From Solen grandis (Eukaryota; Mollusca; Bivalvia; Adapedonta; Solenidae), in contig CM037782.1 of the NCBI GenBank assembly GCA_021229015.1, forward strand, positions 44,421,224 to 44,485,223: a stretch of 64,000 nucleotides of DNA, read 5' to 3'. Numbering within the stretch: the first letter of the stretch is position 1; every line of letters starts with the position of its first letter. This document shows, one piece after another, positions 13,111 to 25,779 of the stretch. Below the pieces are notes generated by a model. The model was not told the origin of the DNA, searched no databases, and was given only the letters and a program-made list of their open reading frames with translations. A program made the translations under genes and the position numbers.

Positions 13111-14371
13111 ACTGAAATACAGTTGTGGGGTGAATGGCACGTATAAGGCACACTTGTGGGGTTTTCGGTTGCATATGGGGTGCACCCCTTTGGATACTGT
13201 GTGAAATGGAATGAAAACCCCAGAAAAAAATAAATCACGTTTGCACCCCTGAAGTAACGGACAGTGAAGGCCGTCCGTGTTTTGAAATTGGTTACGGACG
13301 AGATTAAGAATTGTTCATTCTCAGAATGATCTATATATAGCAATGACGACATAACGCATGCGCAATATTGTATCAACAGTATTCGCGCGCAACTGTCAAA
13401 GTCTCCGTCACAGGTGATCCGATGGAAGGACATTGTATGTGTTTAAAGGTAAGAACGTATTTATTTCATTTGTTGATTAGTTTAGAACTCTTTAAATGTT
13501 TTCTTTTTTACTACTAAGTACTTTTGAAAACGCACTTTAGCCTTATTAATTGCATAACACGCTGTGGACTTGTTTTGAGATTGTTTCGTGTCCTATCAAG
13601 TTCTCGTGGTACTGTAACGCATATAAACTATCATAAAACTTTTTAAAGTGAGCACTTTTTTTTTAATCAAATATTTTTTCTGCATATCTGTTTCATTCTG
13701 GATTTTTACTTATTTATTTTTTTCCAAAGAAATCAGCATCTCATTAAATGTAGGTCAACGGTGTCGATGTCAAAAGAGTCACTTACAAGCACAAAAGAGT
13801 TGAAAATATATACAGCATTGACTTCCTTTTGGGTTTATTTTATAAATATTAATGAAGCAAATCTATCGGCTGCATCTTTTGATGTGCATATGGAAAAAAA
13901 TGATTGAAAAATATTACAAAAATGAAGAGTGTAAGTCTATTGGTTAGACAATTTTCTTATATAGACTGAAAATAACAATCTGTCAAACCACAATAAAAGA
14001 TGAAAAATGCTCAAGAAAAATGTTTTAGGCCAGATTGGCTTTTATTTATAATTCCAGTTGCAAATATTTCAACCACGTTAGGCCTGCTGTAATTGAGAAA
14101 TTCAACTTATTGCATTGGGTTTATCATCTCCTTTTGGAGTATTAAAAAATGTCATTTTAGAGCAGTGTTATAGAACAAGAAAAACTATTCATAATTTTCA
14201 ATGCTCATAATAAAGCATCATTCTGAAAACAATGCATTTTACATCATCTTGGAAATGAAATCATATTTGTAATCATGAGTAACAAAAATAGACCATTACA
14301 ATAAGTCACCATAATTTAAACAGCATTAAGTGTGGGTCAAAGACAAATACAGTAAATTTATGCTGATTTAA
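13111..14371. other. Non-coding stretch
   Basis: AT-rich. The one 111-codon minus-strand open frame (13098-13433) lacks any recognisable domain and overlaps the tetranucleotide repeat. No gene is supported. Confidence 0.5.
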
Positions 14372-16535
14372 CGGGTGACGGACGATGTGAACCACGGATG
14401 ATGTGAACCACTTTCCAAGACGATGTGAACCATTTTCAGGAGAAGATGTGAACCATTGATAAATATATAAATTTTACATAATTTTTAATATATATATATA
14501 TCTTTACTGGCATATCGACAATGGCTTTTCCACAGACACAACAAGCGCCCCGGCCCCGGGGCGCTTGGAATTTGAAATCATTGTTGCCGGGGGGCTTGAA
14601 TTACCCCCCAGGGCGCCTGAAATCAACAATCATGTAGCTTGACACTTCCTGTTTACACACCACGATACAGTGTCATACTTTTGCCGCTGTGATTACCCAC
14701 CATACATGCATAACCAGCATGTGGTTACCTACTACCTAGACAACCGTGGCCTTAGGGAACATATATTCTGTTTTTCACACCCTGTATAGCAGCAGGGATC
14801 ATTTATAATCATTGCAAACGTCTTCTGGTGAGACGGACAAGTCCGCCAAAATTTGACCGACGAAAACTGTATGGTTATCGGTATCGTAAATTGTCCGATA
14901 AAAAACAATCGTTATTTTTTCCAAACATATTCCTAATTTCAAAAAGATTTTGTGTAAAACTTAAACTAATATAATGTCCGATGTTTAGTAATTTACGTAT
15001 AGAATCTACCGCGGTCAGATGATATCGCGGTATTTGTATTTTCTTTGATTTTGTGTAAAGCGATATGATGAAATTTTAAGAATAGTCACTCTTTATTTGA
15101 TCACATTCGCCGGTTAAATCGTTTTGTTAAAAATATTCTTTGCAAAACTAAACCGCTTTCAAAAGTCGTTTCAAAATCCCATTACCGAAGAAGGTATAAG
15201 TTGAAACTTATTTAAAGACGATTTCTAGATTTTCTTCCCTCCCATAGACTTTTTTTTATATTTTGTAGAAATAAGTTTGAGAAATTCAAAAATGCAAAGA
15301 AAAAAAGGGGTCACCGAACTCGTTTTTGAGATATAGCTCAATTTCATAGATAGGTGTAGATGTCATTTCTGGAACTGATTCAGCATCAAATACAGTACAT
15401 ACTGATATGTACTAAATGTTGGATAAATAGACAAAACATAACTGAGTGCATTTTTTTTTCACCTATAAAATTTAATATGATATTTATTTCATTGATATAA
15501 ATGCTTATACAGTGTCTGTGATGGTATCTAGAATCAAAACTACATTTTATAGTGGCGGGCTAGTGTGAAAAATAGTCCCAAAATTTCAACAAAATACAAC
15601 AAATTTTCACACTAAATCTTCAATTACAAAAAAACTAATCCATAGAAATTTCCCAAATTTATATATATCATAGAATAATATCTACTGAAGACATACATAT
15701 GTAAAAAACAATGGGTCACCGAGTTAGTTTCATCACAAAATTACATTATGTGAACCACGACATTTGATAAAAAATATTAAAAAAAGTTGTCATTATCAGT
15801 AACCATCATAATGTAACTGGTATTGTTTTCTTATTTACAGTATTTTATCAATAATAGTTAAAAATCTTGATCAACATTTCAATATCCCGGAATACCTTTT
15901 TTACAAATTTCAACAAACGTTTAATTGAAAGCTTTCAGTTTTGTAAGATATTTTTACGATATTATGAAATAATTTCGAATCAAATTTATATGCGAGTTGA
16001 AGAGATAATTTCCCGTGGTACAAATTACAAAAGTAATCTCCCTTGGCGTCACCTATAAAAATGGCGGCAAATAATTGTTTATTAGATATTTATTTGTTTT
16101 TTAGCGATGAATTTTTGAACAAAATCAAAAAGGTATGACTATTCATTATCTAGAATAATTTCATTCAGGTCATTATATTCATAAATGCCTACAGTATTTT
16201 TTTTTAAAGTTTAAAGTACTCTACCGCGGTACCTTATAACTCTATGTAGACTATGTAGATAATTTCATTTTCATTCGAATCACTTAGGAATCTCACAGAA
16301 AAGTATGATGTTTGATTCTTGTCCTGATTTACTTCTATTCTTCTCACTTAAGTAAAAGCGAAAGAAAATTATATCGATCTATTTATAGATTGGGCGTATG
16401 TTCTGAGTGACTTCAGACGCAAGCGGTTTACAAAAGACTGTTAGTATTTCTTTTCAAAACTAAAAAATATTCCTGAATATCAAAGATATGTAACCAAATT
16501 ATCAAGTTGGTCATCCTTGAAGGTCAAATGTTATT

Positions 16536-17012
16536 TTCATGTCCGCTCCATATCTCATGAACGATTGGACACAATTTCTTCAAACTCAGCTAAAATGTTA
16601 ACCTCATTGAGCTGATGTGCAGAAGGCATGAGGCGGTCAGGTCATCCACTTTTTCATGTCATCTCGATATCTCGTGTCATGTTCACAATCATACAAATTA
16701 TGTCATGATATATAAAGTTTTTAATTGAGTTACACATGTATTTTGTGGCTACCTAACACATCCTATACTTCATTGATGTTCACTTTTTTTACTGTTTCCC
16801 ATGTAAAACTTGTCAGTAAACTTTTAATATATGTGCCTCCAAATTCTGAGATTCATACATAACTCCAGAAAGTTAAATTGTCTTAAACTGATCTTCTATG
16901 TCTGCTACAACCATGCCAGGTTAAGGTGAACATAATCCTATGACCAAACAAATTCTAATATTTGGCCAGCGGCGGGGGATATAGCTGTCCTTTGGACTGC
17001 CTTGTTAAATAT
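16536..17012. repeat. Tandem-core element remnant (type P2)
   Basis: It has one partial core unit (cgctccatatctcatgaacg ... gaaggcatgaggcggtca) and the downstream flank (catgttcacaatcatacaa ... ggccagcggcgggggatata). Both are shared closely with 40612-41519, where three or more core units are present. It is nested inside the 14.37-18.70 kb element. Confidence 0.65.
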
Positions 17013-17125
17013 TAATTCTGTTATATTAACAATTGTCTTTTTTAAATTTATTTTCAAATACCATTGAAAACTTAAAACATTTTAAAAGAAGATATAATTT
17101 TATTGTTGCATTGATTATATATCTG

Positions 17126-17367
17126 TTAACCCTTTCCCTCATAGAGGAAACCATGAAAAGACCTATGCGAACAACATAAAACCAGATCAGCCTGCGAGTA
17201 CCTCGCAGGCTGATCAGGTTTTATGCTGTTCGCTGCTCCTCAGTGGTCTGGAAATGAGGACTAAGTAATTAAATTTGATAAGGTTTAACTGTGGTTTTCT
17301 GCAGATCAGGCTTTATGTGGTACCTATTGAGTGCGTCAAAATGAGTCTATATGAGGGAAAGGGTTAA
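17126..17367. mobile_element. piggyBac-like MITE, TTAA-flanked
   Basis: A full copy with intact TTAA on both sides, CCCTTTCCCT / AGGGAAAGGG termini and the same central palindrome as the copy at 8.46 kb. It is nested in the 4.3-kb inverted-end element and so is younger than that insertion. Confidence 0.8.
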
Positions 17368-18586
17368 AAAAAAGTGAGGGGTTGTTTTGCTCATTTGTCT
17401 TGCAATAACTCGTTATATTGTAGAGAACCAGATACTCCAGGATTCAAGAAAAAATAACATATAATATTAAATGTTTATACATATACGAAAATATATAATA
17501 CAACATATATAAACAAATGTTCAAATTCCAAACATGTTCAACTCCAAACATCAGAACTCCAATTTTCGTGCGGATCCAATGACGCTCTTAACCCTCGATC
17601 ATACTAAAACTTTGTTTGATATCGTAAAAGAGCTTCTCCATCAACTCCCTTCTCAAAATCAAAATAATCTGACATCTTTTCTCAAAGTTTTGCACCATTC
17701 TTTGTTCCGATTTCATGCTCTTCGTATGATTTACAGAAGCGGAGTGGCTGTACGTTGACGGCCAGCAAAACACGCATGGGCAAAAATGACGTCATAAAGG
17801 GAATCCCTAAATTCTCCTATATATAAACACAAAAATACCGATGATTAAGGAAAGGATTATAATGCAAAATTGTTTTCGAATTTTGGGTCCTGGGGCGCCA
17901 GACTGTCTTTGGCCATTTACAAAATAAAGAAAAATTAATATTATTCGCATACCTAACTTAAGAAGATGATTAGGCGAACCCGTTTAATTACTTCCGGGTG
18001 TGAACTTTAATTAGTAGACCTGTATTTATAAGTTTTAGCACTAGTTCAGTTGATGATTAGATTATCCCTAAAGCCATGGTGATAGACCACTAAAGGTGAT
18101 AGTTGGTGTTAACTACCCTGAGTCTTCATGGGAAAAAAAAACAGTTTCATATGCATAAAAAACACTACTCATAACAAAAATTTAATACTAAAGTATACAG
18201 TACAGAACTGTATGAATAATTTGCATTAAATTACTTAGAAATGAATATTAAAAACATACACACACCAATGATTCCATCATAAAAATATATTAAAAAGTAA
18301 ATGTTAAATGAAACAAATAATATTGCATTTTATTCATATAACTCTTAATATATTTTTTTTTTTATATCAAAATACAATATTGTTTAAATTCTTATTAACA
18401 TTAAACTATAATAATGTATAATAAATATTTTTAAAGATACTTTTAAAAAAATCATCATTTAAAAAACTTCTTATTAATATAGCATTTGATTTTGTGTTAA
18501 AACTACGAAAATATCACTCGTTTGATTAATATCAATGTAATTTCCTATAATAATCATGTCAGGATACATTCTAATATGATTTTTTA
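17368..18586. other. Internal AT-rich non-coding part of the 4.3-kb element
   Basis: No coding region is supported. The small open frame at 17534-17758 is open on both strands and has no domain features. The sequence from 18.1 to 18.58 kb is extremely AT-rich. Confidence 0.5.
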
Positions 18587-18865
18587 AGTGGTTCACATGT
18601 CTTACTAGGTGGTTCACATCGTCTTAATAGTTTGATTCACATCGTCTTATGAGGTGGTTCACATCGTCCGAGGTTCACATCGGGTCACCAGGTTCACACT
18701 GACATTAGTTAAAGATGTTCACCCCATAAGTTGATAACACTGTATAAAACCCCGTTAGCCAGAAAAACCTTACAATGTTAGCATGTAATTCTCATCATAG
18801 TGCCAATACACAAAACCCCACAAGTTCATGTTGGACACAGGAAGTTGATAGTCAGACATTTAAAA

Positions 18866-19096
18866 ATGGCATCCAAGTCAAAACCATGTGTTGCCTACAT
18901 TATTTTAAAAAAATTTGAAGATTTTGAACAAATTGATATGTTCTGTCTTAAAAAGAATTTGGATACATATAACGAATACTGTCAGAAGAAAAGATATCAT
19001 GAAATTTATTTTTTTGAGTTGAAAGATGTCATTTATGTATTAGATTTTGCAAGAAGAATGGAACATTGTGACAAAAGTCATTATATTATCAAATAA
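18866..19096 (+). CDS. Small hypothetical frame, possible exon
   Basis: An ATG-initiated frame of 76 codons begins MASKSKPCVAYIILKK and is rich in Lys, Glu, Phe and Tyr, with a composition more protein-like than its surroundings. It stops 11 bases or so before a possible donor (AAAG-GTGGGT). I recognise no family. It could be a first exon or decayed remnant of the gene downstream on the same strand, or a chance frame. No start context or promoter element decides this. Confidence 0.2.
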   Translation: MASKSKPCVAYIILKKFEDFEQIDMFCLKKNLDTYNEYCQKKRYHEIYFFELKDVIYVLDFARRMEHCDKSHYIIK

Positions 19097-19350
19097 CAAG
19101 TGGAGGTCAATAAAGGTGGGTAGTATTTTTTCAAATATTGTATGTGGCATCTTGATAACAAAACTAAACATGGCAACTTGGCATCCTTGATCATCTTTGG
19201 AAATTGAGTAATTTACAAAGCATGCTTTGTAAAATGTTGATTGAAGATGCTCAGTAAGTTTTTTTGATGATATTGACATGTAAACTTCTTCTTTTTAAGT
19301 CCAACAAAGTTTATGGATGTTTCTGCATGCTTTCCATTTCAGTTTTAGCT

Positions 19351-19421
19351 ATGGGACCAAAGAGAAGGATTAGGGAAGGAAAATAATCTGTCAGCATGAT
19401 GATACTGCCAAGAAAAAAAGT
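19351..19421 (+). other. Candidate 5' exon 1 of the recombinase-like gene
   Basis: ATGGGACCAAAGAGAAGG opens a short basic peptide (MGPKRRIREG), and the segment ends at a donor-like AGT-GTAAGT. The frame is broken once by TAA before the donor, consistent with the indels seen through the rest of this locus. Linkage to the downstream exons is an inference. Confidence 0.2.
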
Positions 19422-20861
19422 GTAAGTTAAATTCTTCTTAGGAGCAGTGTTTTTATTTTAGCTCACCTGAGCACAACGTGCTCAAGTTAAGCTTTTCTGA
19501 TCGCCTTTTGTCCGGCGGTAATAAATGACCCGCACCAGGGGTCAAGAAAAAAACGAAAACGCGCTTTTACGTGTATTTCACCCCGCCATAGCATAGTCAT
19601 ATCCAATCACAAATCAAGCGTTTTTGTGTTCTAAAAAAAATACCTCATTTTCTAGAAGATTGCTGTAGCGAGGGTGTATCTTTTTATGCAGGAGGCGTTC
19701 GTCTTTTATTTTGTGAAAATCGTTGCCTAATAGGAAAATAATAAACAAAAATAATACCTGCATCGGGAGTATTTTTAGCTTTTTATTTTCCCCGACATAG
19801 TATGCAGATCACGTGATGGCTACACCGATTAAAAATGTCATGTGTTTTGTTTTCTAACAATTTGTTAAAAATTCTAGTTGGATTTGACAAATGTTTTTCT
19901 GATACGGTAATTGGAAGGTCTTAGATGAGAAAATTTAGAGAATAATAATTACTATTTTATGAAGGGCTCTGGGGCCTAATTTTTGCCCAAAATTGGCCTT
20001 AAATCAATGGTTTCAGAAATATTTTTTATTTTGTTCTGATAAAGTATCCTCTGCTAGAACAGTGAAAAACTTTTATAAACCAAATAAAGTAAATCAGACA
20101 ACACAGAGTAAGTTCTAGAACGATCAATTTATGTTAATGTTAAGTGGCTTGAGAGATTTTGTAGATCAAGAAAATACTTAGGTTATATTCCTCCAATTTC
20201 AAATAGAGTAATAAGTTGGGATTATGGATAGATTTTGCAAAACCAAGAAACTCTACATATATTTTTGAATTTACAAATTTTTTTTCGTTTAATATTTTTA
20301 AAGCTCACTTGAGCACAAAGTGATTTGTGACCAGTCTTTGTCAGTTGTTTTGGGTCATGTGTCAACATTTTCACTTAAACAAGAAACCGAATACAAGATT
20401 TGACAAAAATTCACAGGAATGTTCTTGGCATAAAATCCTCATTACCAGACCACTGTTGAGCAGTGAATAGCATAAAACCTGATCAGTATGTGAATTACTC
20501 GCAGGCTGATCTTGATTTATTATGTTTGCATAGGCCCCTTTTGTTTACTTTTAACTTTTTCTTAATTTTGATAATTTGAATATTTTGGTATGGCAAATAT
20601 CTTCATAGTTGAATTGTTCTCAATTTAAAACTCTCTAGATACATGTAGGTGGTAGTGGGGAGTGCAAAATCATTTCTTTTCTTCTTTTATTCATAGTTAA
20701 TTATCCTGAGAGAATTATAATTATTGTTGTGTGAGGCATATATCTAGAACGGTGCAAGAGAATGAACAGATACCATCCAAGCACAAGTCTCAATTTGGGG
20801 GAGGGAAATTTGTTTTTTATGCTGAAAACAAATTGCTAGTCTCTGTGACAGTTTTTAGATT
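19422..20861. repeat. Degenerate 'GCTCACCTGAGC' repeat and MITE remnant
   Basis: The hairpin-like start 'agctcacctgagcacaacgtgctcaagt' at about 19460 recurs at 20305, 31538 and 32942, marking a dispersed family. A decayed MITE segment (cctcattaccagaccac ... ctcgcaggctgatc) lies at 20425-20520. No gene is seen. Confidence 0.45.
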
Positions 20862-21258
20862 AATGTAACAGGTGGTTGAAAAAACCATGGCTCAACCGGG
20901 ACTTGAACCCAGGGCCTCAGGAATACCATTCATGCACTTGACCAAGTGAGCTATCAAGCCACATGTGGATATGCACATTGATTATCACCATACCTGTACC
21001 TGGCTACATATACCCTTCCAAATTTAGAATTTGTCCCGAATTCTGGAGACAAAGAAACATTGTGAAATTTTCTATATCAAACAAGTAGGTTATTCACGTT
21101 GGGCACCAAATGTAACAGGTGGTGAAAAAATCATGGCTCGACCGGGACTGGAGCCCAGGGCCTCAGGAATACCTTTCCTGCACTCTAACAGACTGAGCTA
21201 CCAAGCCACATCTGGATATGCACATTGATTAATCACCATCACCTGTACCTGGCTACAT
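20862..21258 (-). repeat. Two tRNA-like SINE heads in direct tandem
   Basis: Two ~148-bp units (20862-21008 and 21108-21258) begin with GTAACAGGTGG and end with CCTGTACCTGGCTACAT. On the minus strand each contains a tRNA-like segment with an A box (TAGCTCACTTGGTCAAG in one) and a B box (GGGTTCAAGTCCC in one, decayed in the other). They differ at many positions, so the duplication is not recent. Decay and the repeat context argue against a functional tRNA gene. Confidence 0.6.
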
Positions 21259-21295
21259 TCGACATTTCATTAAATTTTAAGCATTTTTTTTTCAG

Positions 21296-21372
21296 GATTA
21301 AAGTTAAAAAACAGGACAAAAACATACGTGTATTTTCTGAAAACTTTGAACATCTAAAAGCACAAGGCATTG
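21296..21372 (+). other. Candidate small exon of the recombinase-like gene
   Basis: It lies between a polypyrimidine tract with CAG acceptor and a TTG-GTAAAG donor. With one carried base it reads IKVKKQDKNIRVF followed by SENFEHLKAQGI, without a stop. It ends in phase 1, and the next candidate exon at 25088 also ends in phase 1. No family recognition of its own. Confidence 0.25.
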
Positions 21373-22643
21373 GTAAAGAAAAGTTTATTTGCAGCCATTA
21401 GCTGCCAAGTTTGAAAAGCAGTTTTGTTTCCAAGATAAAAAAAATGGCTAAAACAAAATATGACAATATTAAAACAGTTTATCATTTAAAACAGCAAAAC
21501 CAAGAACATGAATATTTGGTATGTAGCATCATCTAGATGTCCTCTAGCAAAAAGGGCCCGTTTGAACCTGGTCAGGCCAAATAACTTATGTAGGAGTTTG
21601 GTAACGAAAATTTAAATTGCTCAACCATTTCCCTAAGTTGTTTCATGTAGGGCAGTTGTCAATTATGCACTGAGTACTGGTTTCAGAGTTTATAGGGGTT
21701 TGCTGAGCTCCACCAGGAAGTGATGGTTTATAACTATAGTGACTACATTTATAAGACTAAAACACTGTTGAAGATTAGATAAAACTCAGATACACTGCCC
21801 ATACTAAAATGTTAAAAATTATGCCCCTGGGGTTGAAATAAGTTCCACCCTGTGGTTTTCAATATTACATGGACATATTTAGAAACCTTTAAATGTACCT
21901 ACCTAAAACAAAGTTTCTGGTGAGTGATCCATAACCTTCAGGCCCTTTTTATGATTATTTATAAATTGTAATTATCTTGTTTTAGCCATATTATATGTAA
22001 ATGGGGAGATTTGTGTTTGTATTTTAATTAGGCTTTATTCAAATATTTTTCTAAAACAATTAGATATAGAATATTTACATTATTATTAAAATCCTAGTGC
22101 TTTTTTATTATTAACTTATTTTGAAGACTAATTCTCCCCATTTATGTTTTGTTGTTGTTGAAAGTTGATCTTAAATTTATTAGAGTTGGGTCAATATTGC
22201 ATTTTTTATCATGATTCACATTGTGATACAGACAAAGTAATATATTTGAAATCCATGTGGATGTCACTAATCACTACTCAGTGTCTATGTATGCTAGTTT
22301 TATTAAACAGCCTTGCTTGTTTTAATATATTGTTTAATATATTGTTGCAAATTTAAAAAAATACTTAGTACAATAAGATGGTATGTAGAGTGAATCAATC
22401 AAAAAATTGCAGCATTTGCAACTAAGCATATTATGTAAACCAGCTACATATCTTAAAAATTACAAATATATGGTTGATCGAGTAGATAATCTCGACTCTT
22501 TATACATGTATAGCATCGTATCTATTATAAGGGACTATTCCACCACTGGTGATGTTGACTGGGTCTAAGTACCTATACTTTGTTCTACTGGCAATATCTG
22601 CCCAGCTCTAAAAACTTATTATTAAATCATGTTTACAAATAAT
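21373..22643. other. Non-coding, with dispersed repeat pieces
   Basis: The segment near 21515-21600 (atttggtatgtagcatcatctag) is shared with 25270 and 33150 and belongs to a dispersed repeat. The rest is AT-rich with no supported gene. Confidence 0.45.
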
Positions 22644-22891
22644 TTAACCCTTTCCCTAATAGAGACTCATTTTGATGCCCTCAATAGATACCACATAAAC
22701 CTGATCTGCAGAAAACTACACTTTGAATCTCATCAAAATTTCATTGTTAAATCTTCATTACCAGACTACTCAGGAGCAAACAAACAGAAGAAAAAAAACC
22801 TGATCTGCCTGCAAGTTACTTGCAGGCTGAACTGGTTTTATGCTGTTTGCATGGATCTTTTCATGATATCCTTTATGAGGGAAAGGGTTAA
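22644..22891. mobile_element. piggyBac-like MITE, TTAA-flanked
   Basis: TTAA on both sides, with CCCTTTCCCT / AGGGAAAGGG ends. It is in the opposite orientation to the copies at 8.46 and 17.13 kb (it begins with agactcattttgatgccctc). The central palindrome is partly degraded (ctgcaagttacttgcaggctg). The 104-codon frame across it is a by-product. Confidence 0.75.
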
Positions 22892-22984
22892 TTTAGATTG
22901 CCATTTTTTAGAGGTTGACAGTATTCAACTTGCTCTCATTTAATTTTTGTGAACAAAAATAAGATAATTTGGTAATAAATGTTT

Positions 22985-24890
22985 TGGTTACAAATATTGA
23001 AACGGCTAAACTATACCCCACAGTGGTATTGTTGCAAAGGAACCCCTGGTGTTTAGTTTGATTGAAAGGGCCAAACAATCCTGCAGTGGTTTTGTTGCAC
23101 TGAAATTGTCAAAGAACCCAACAGTGTTAAGTATAACTGAAAAAGCCAACCAAACCCACAGTGGTGTTGTTGCATTAAAAGGCCAAAGAACCCCAGAGAG
23201 TTTAGTTATATTTAGGGATGGCAACAGATATTCGAATATTCACATTCATTTAGAATATTCGAATATGATTTTTCCATAAGAATATTTGTGACGCAAATGT
23301 AATTCTGAGGTTGAAAATGAATGTTATTTATTGTTTTATTTCTTTTATTTTGTTACTCACAATTCTCTTCGTTAATGGTTTTATTATTTTTATTTCGAAC
23401 ATGTGTCATAACACTTAATTGCAGATTATTATAACAGCTAAGAAATCATAAATTTTATTATATTAAATGAATATTATTTACATAAATGAACACCTACAAA
23501 TTCAAACACGCAAACAGACTCAGATAAAACTAAAATGTTTATAGAATAAAAGTTTATTCAAACTTTCGATTGAATAGATGTTCTTTTAATTGTTATAGAA
23601 ACGTTATTATTCTCCAAATATTATTAACTCGACAGTGGAATTGGTGCATTAAATTGCCAAAGAACCCCACATGTTTGTTATTAAATGTAAAAACCCCACA
23701 TAGTTGGGCTAATTAACCCCACATGGTTCATTAAATGGTAAAAAAACCCACATAGTTTAGTTAAGTTGAATGGGCTAATTAACCCCACAGTGGTATTGGC
23801 TGCATTAAAAAGCTAAAGAACCCCACATAGTTAAGTTATATTGAAATGTCAAAGAATCCCACAGTGGTATTTCTGCTAATTAACCCCACAGTGGTATTGG
23901 CTGCATTAAATAGCTAAAGAACCCCACATAGTTAAGTTATATTGAAATGGTCAAAGAATCCCACAGTGGTATTTCTGCATTAAATGGTCAAAGAACCCCC
24001 ACATAGTTCAGTTAAGTTGAATGGGCTAATTAACCTCACAGTGGTATTGGCTGCATTAAATAGCTAAATAACCCCACATAGTTAAGTTATATTGAAATGG
24101 TTTCAAAGAACCCCACAGTGGTATTTCTGCATTAAATGGTAAAAAAACCCCACATAGTTTAGTTAAGTTGAATGGGCTAATTAACCCCACAGTGGTATTG
24201 GCTGCATTAAATAGCTAAAGAACCCCACAAAGTTAAGTTATATTGAAATGGTCAAAGAACCACAGTGGTATTTCTGCATTAAATGGTAAAAACCCCACAT
24301 AGTTAGTTAAGAAGAATCCCACAGTGGTATTTCTGCATTAAATGGTCAAAGAACCCCACATAGTTCAGTTAAGTTGAATGGGCTAATTAACCTCACAGTG
24401 GTATTGGCTGCATTAAATAGCTAAAGAACCCCACATAGTTAAGTTATATTGAAATGGTCAAAGAACCCCACAGTGGTATTTCTGCATTAAATGGTCAAAG
24501 TATTGGCTGCATTAAATAGCTAAAGAACCCCACATAGTTTAGTAAATTGAATTGGCAAATTAACCCCACAGTGGGATTGCTGCATTGAATGGACAAAAAA
24601 ACACAGAGTTTAGTTAAATCGGATGGGCTAATAATTAACGCCACAGTTGTATTGGCTGCATTAAATAGCTAAAGAAACCCACAGGGTTATTTTGAAATGG
24701 TCAAAGAACTCCACAGTGGTATTGCTGTATTAAATGGCCAAATAAACCCATAGAGTTTAGTTAAATTGAAATGGCTTATTAACCACAGTGTGGTATTGTT
24801 GCATTAAATAGCTAAAGAACCCCACAGAGTTTTGTTAAATTGAAATGGCCTTTTAACCTCGCAGTGGTTTTGTTGCATTAAAAAACTTTA
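22985..24890. repeat. Irregular satellite of a ~70-75-bp unit, with an insertion
   Basis: A core of 'accccacagtggtatt ... gcattaaatgg ... caaagaaccccacatagtt ... gttatattgaaatgg' recurs more than twenty times, with two alternating variants (the TTGGCTGCATTAAATAGC and TTTCTGCATTAAATGG forms), suggesting a higher-order repeat. About 23215-23630 is unrelated sequence beginning 'tagggatggcaac', which interrupts the array. No coding function is evident. Confidence 0.75.
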
Positions 24891-25087
24891 CAAAGACAGG
24901 TATAGGAAAAACTGTGGCACTTTTCTTCAGAAATACAGTATGTCAACTTGATTTTGACATATGTCTGTTTCACAAAAAGTCACAACTTGGAACTTATTAG
25001 AGTAATAAACATTATTGTTATAGGAACCTTCTTGCATTGCATTATTATCATTTTTTTATAATTCATATTGTTGTAATAATGTTTCAG

Positions 25088-25163
25088 AATATTTAAAAGA
25101 AGAAAGGAGAAACGTCAACACTGGCAGCATTTCTAGAGGATGTTTCTTGGGCCATGTCACATG
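25088..25163 (+). pseudogene. Exon of the recombinase-like gene, upstream of the minisatellite exon
   Basis: A TTTCAG acceptor precedes it and CATG-GTAAAT follows. The downstream frame reads KKGETSTLAAFLEDVSWAMS and ends in phase 1. The carried G joins the AT that opens the next exon at 25780 to give Asp, entering the DVSTDVAIPH repeat frame exactly. A one-base shift is needed near the exon's start. Splice fit plus frame continuity is the reason for the call. Confidence 0.4.
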
Positions 25164-25779
25164 GTAAATAAATTGTTGTCCATTAATTTTTGCGTGTGTC
25201 ACAGTGGCCAGAAAACTGAAAATGCATTTTCAAAAATCGTCTATAAAACCACAAGGCCCAGAGCCTTCATATTTGGTATATAGCATTATGTAGTGCCCTC
25301 TATCAAAATTGTTCAATATTCTGCTTTAGGGTCAAAATTGGCCATCCAGCCCCAAACTAAAGTCTTCTTTGGTGAGCGATCCAGGACCCCATTTACCAGT
25401 GTTGACCTCATGCTTGCTTTAAGGCATACATGTTTTTCAACATCTCATGTTACTTTCATATTATACACACCATTCTCTTGTACAAGACCTTTACATAGAA
25501 AAAAGAACCATTTATTTATATGGTTTGTCTGATAATTTTCGAACTTAAAAGGCCTCATTGGTCTTTATTATTCACCCAAGTGTCACTGTCTCCTCTTGGT
25601 TAAGAGTTTAGCATGCAAGTACTAAAAGTCTCAAACTAAGATTCAAGTATTGCATTGAAACCTAATATGATGCTTCCTTGTCATCAAAATTTTTTGAGTT
25701 AATTCAGTGTGAAAATTAAATATATATCTTTTATTGTCTAGCCCATTGCTAAACAAATGTTTTCATTTAATTTCAATAG

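Larger units (their letters stand above)
14372..18700. mobile_element. Candidate 4.3-kb non-autonomous transposon with motif-rich inverted ends
   Basis: The left end (14372-14458) contains four copies of GATGTGAACC spaced about 15-25 bases apart, after GGGTGACGGAC. The right end (18587-18700) carries five or six copies of the reverse complement (GGTTCACATC and one-base variants), ending with CGGGTCACC. The two ends therefore form inverted, repeat-studded termini. A further inner copy (atgtgaaccacg) is near 15750. No transposase-like frame is visible inside, and other repeats (16.5-17.0 kb, the MITE at 17.13 kb) are nested in it. The subterminal motif clusters look like transposase-binding arrays. 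The superfamily is unknown. Confidence 0.5.

Noticed and set aside
13098..13433. 111-codon minus-strand gene
   Set aside because: No domain, it overlaps a tetranucleotide repeat, and composition is ordinary for non-coding frames.
20862..21258. Two functional tRNA genes on the minus strand
   Set aside because: A- and B-box-like motifs are present, but the second B box is decayed and both sit in a larger duplicated repeat, so they are SINE heads.
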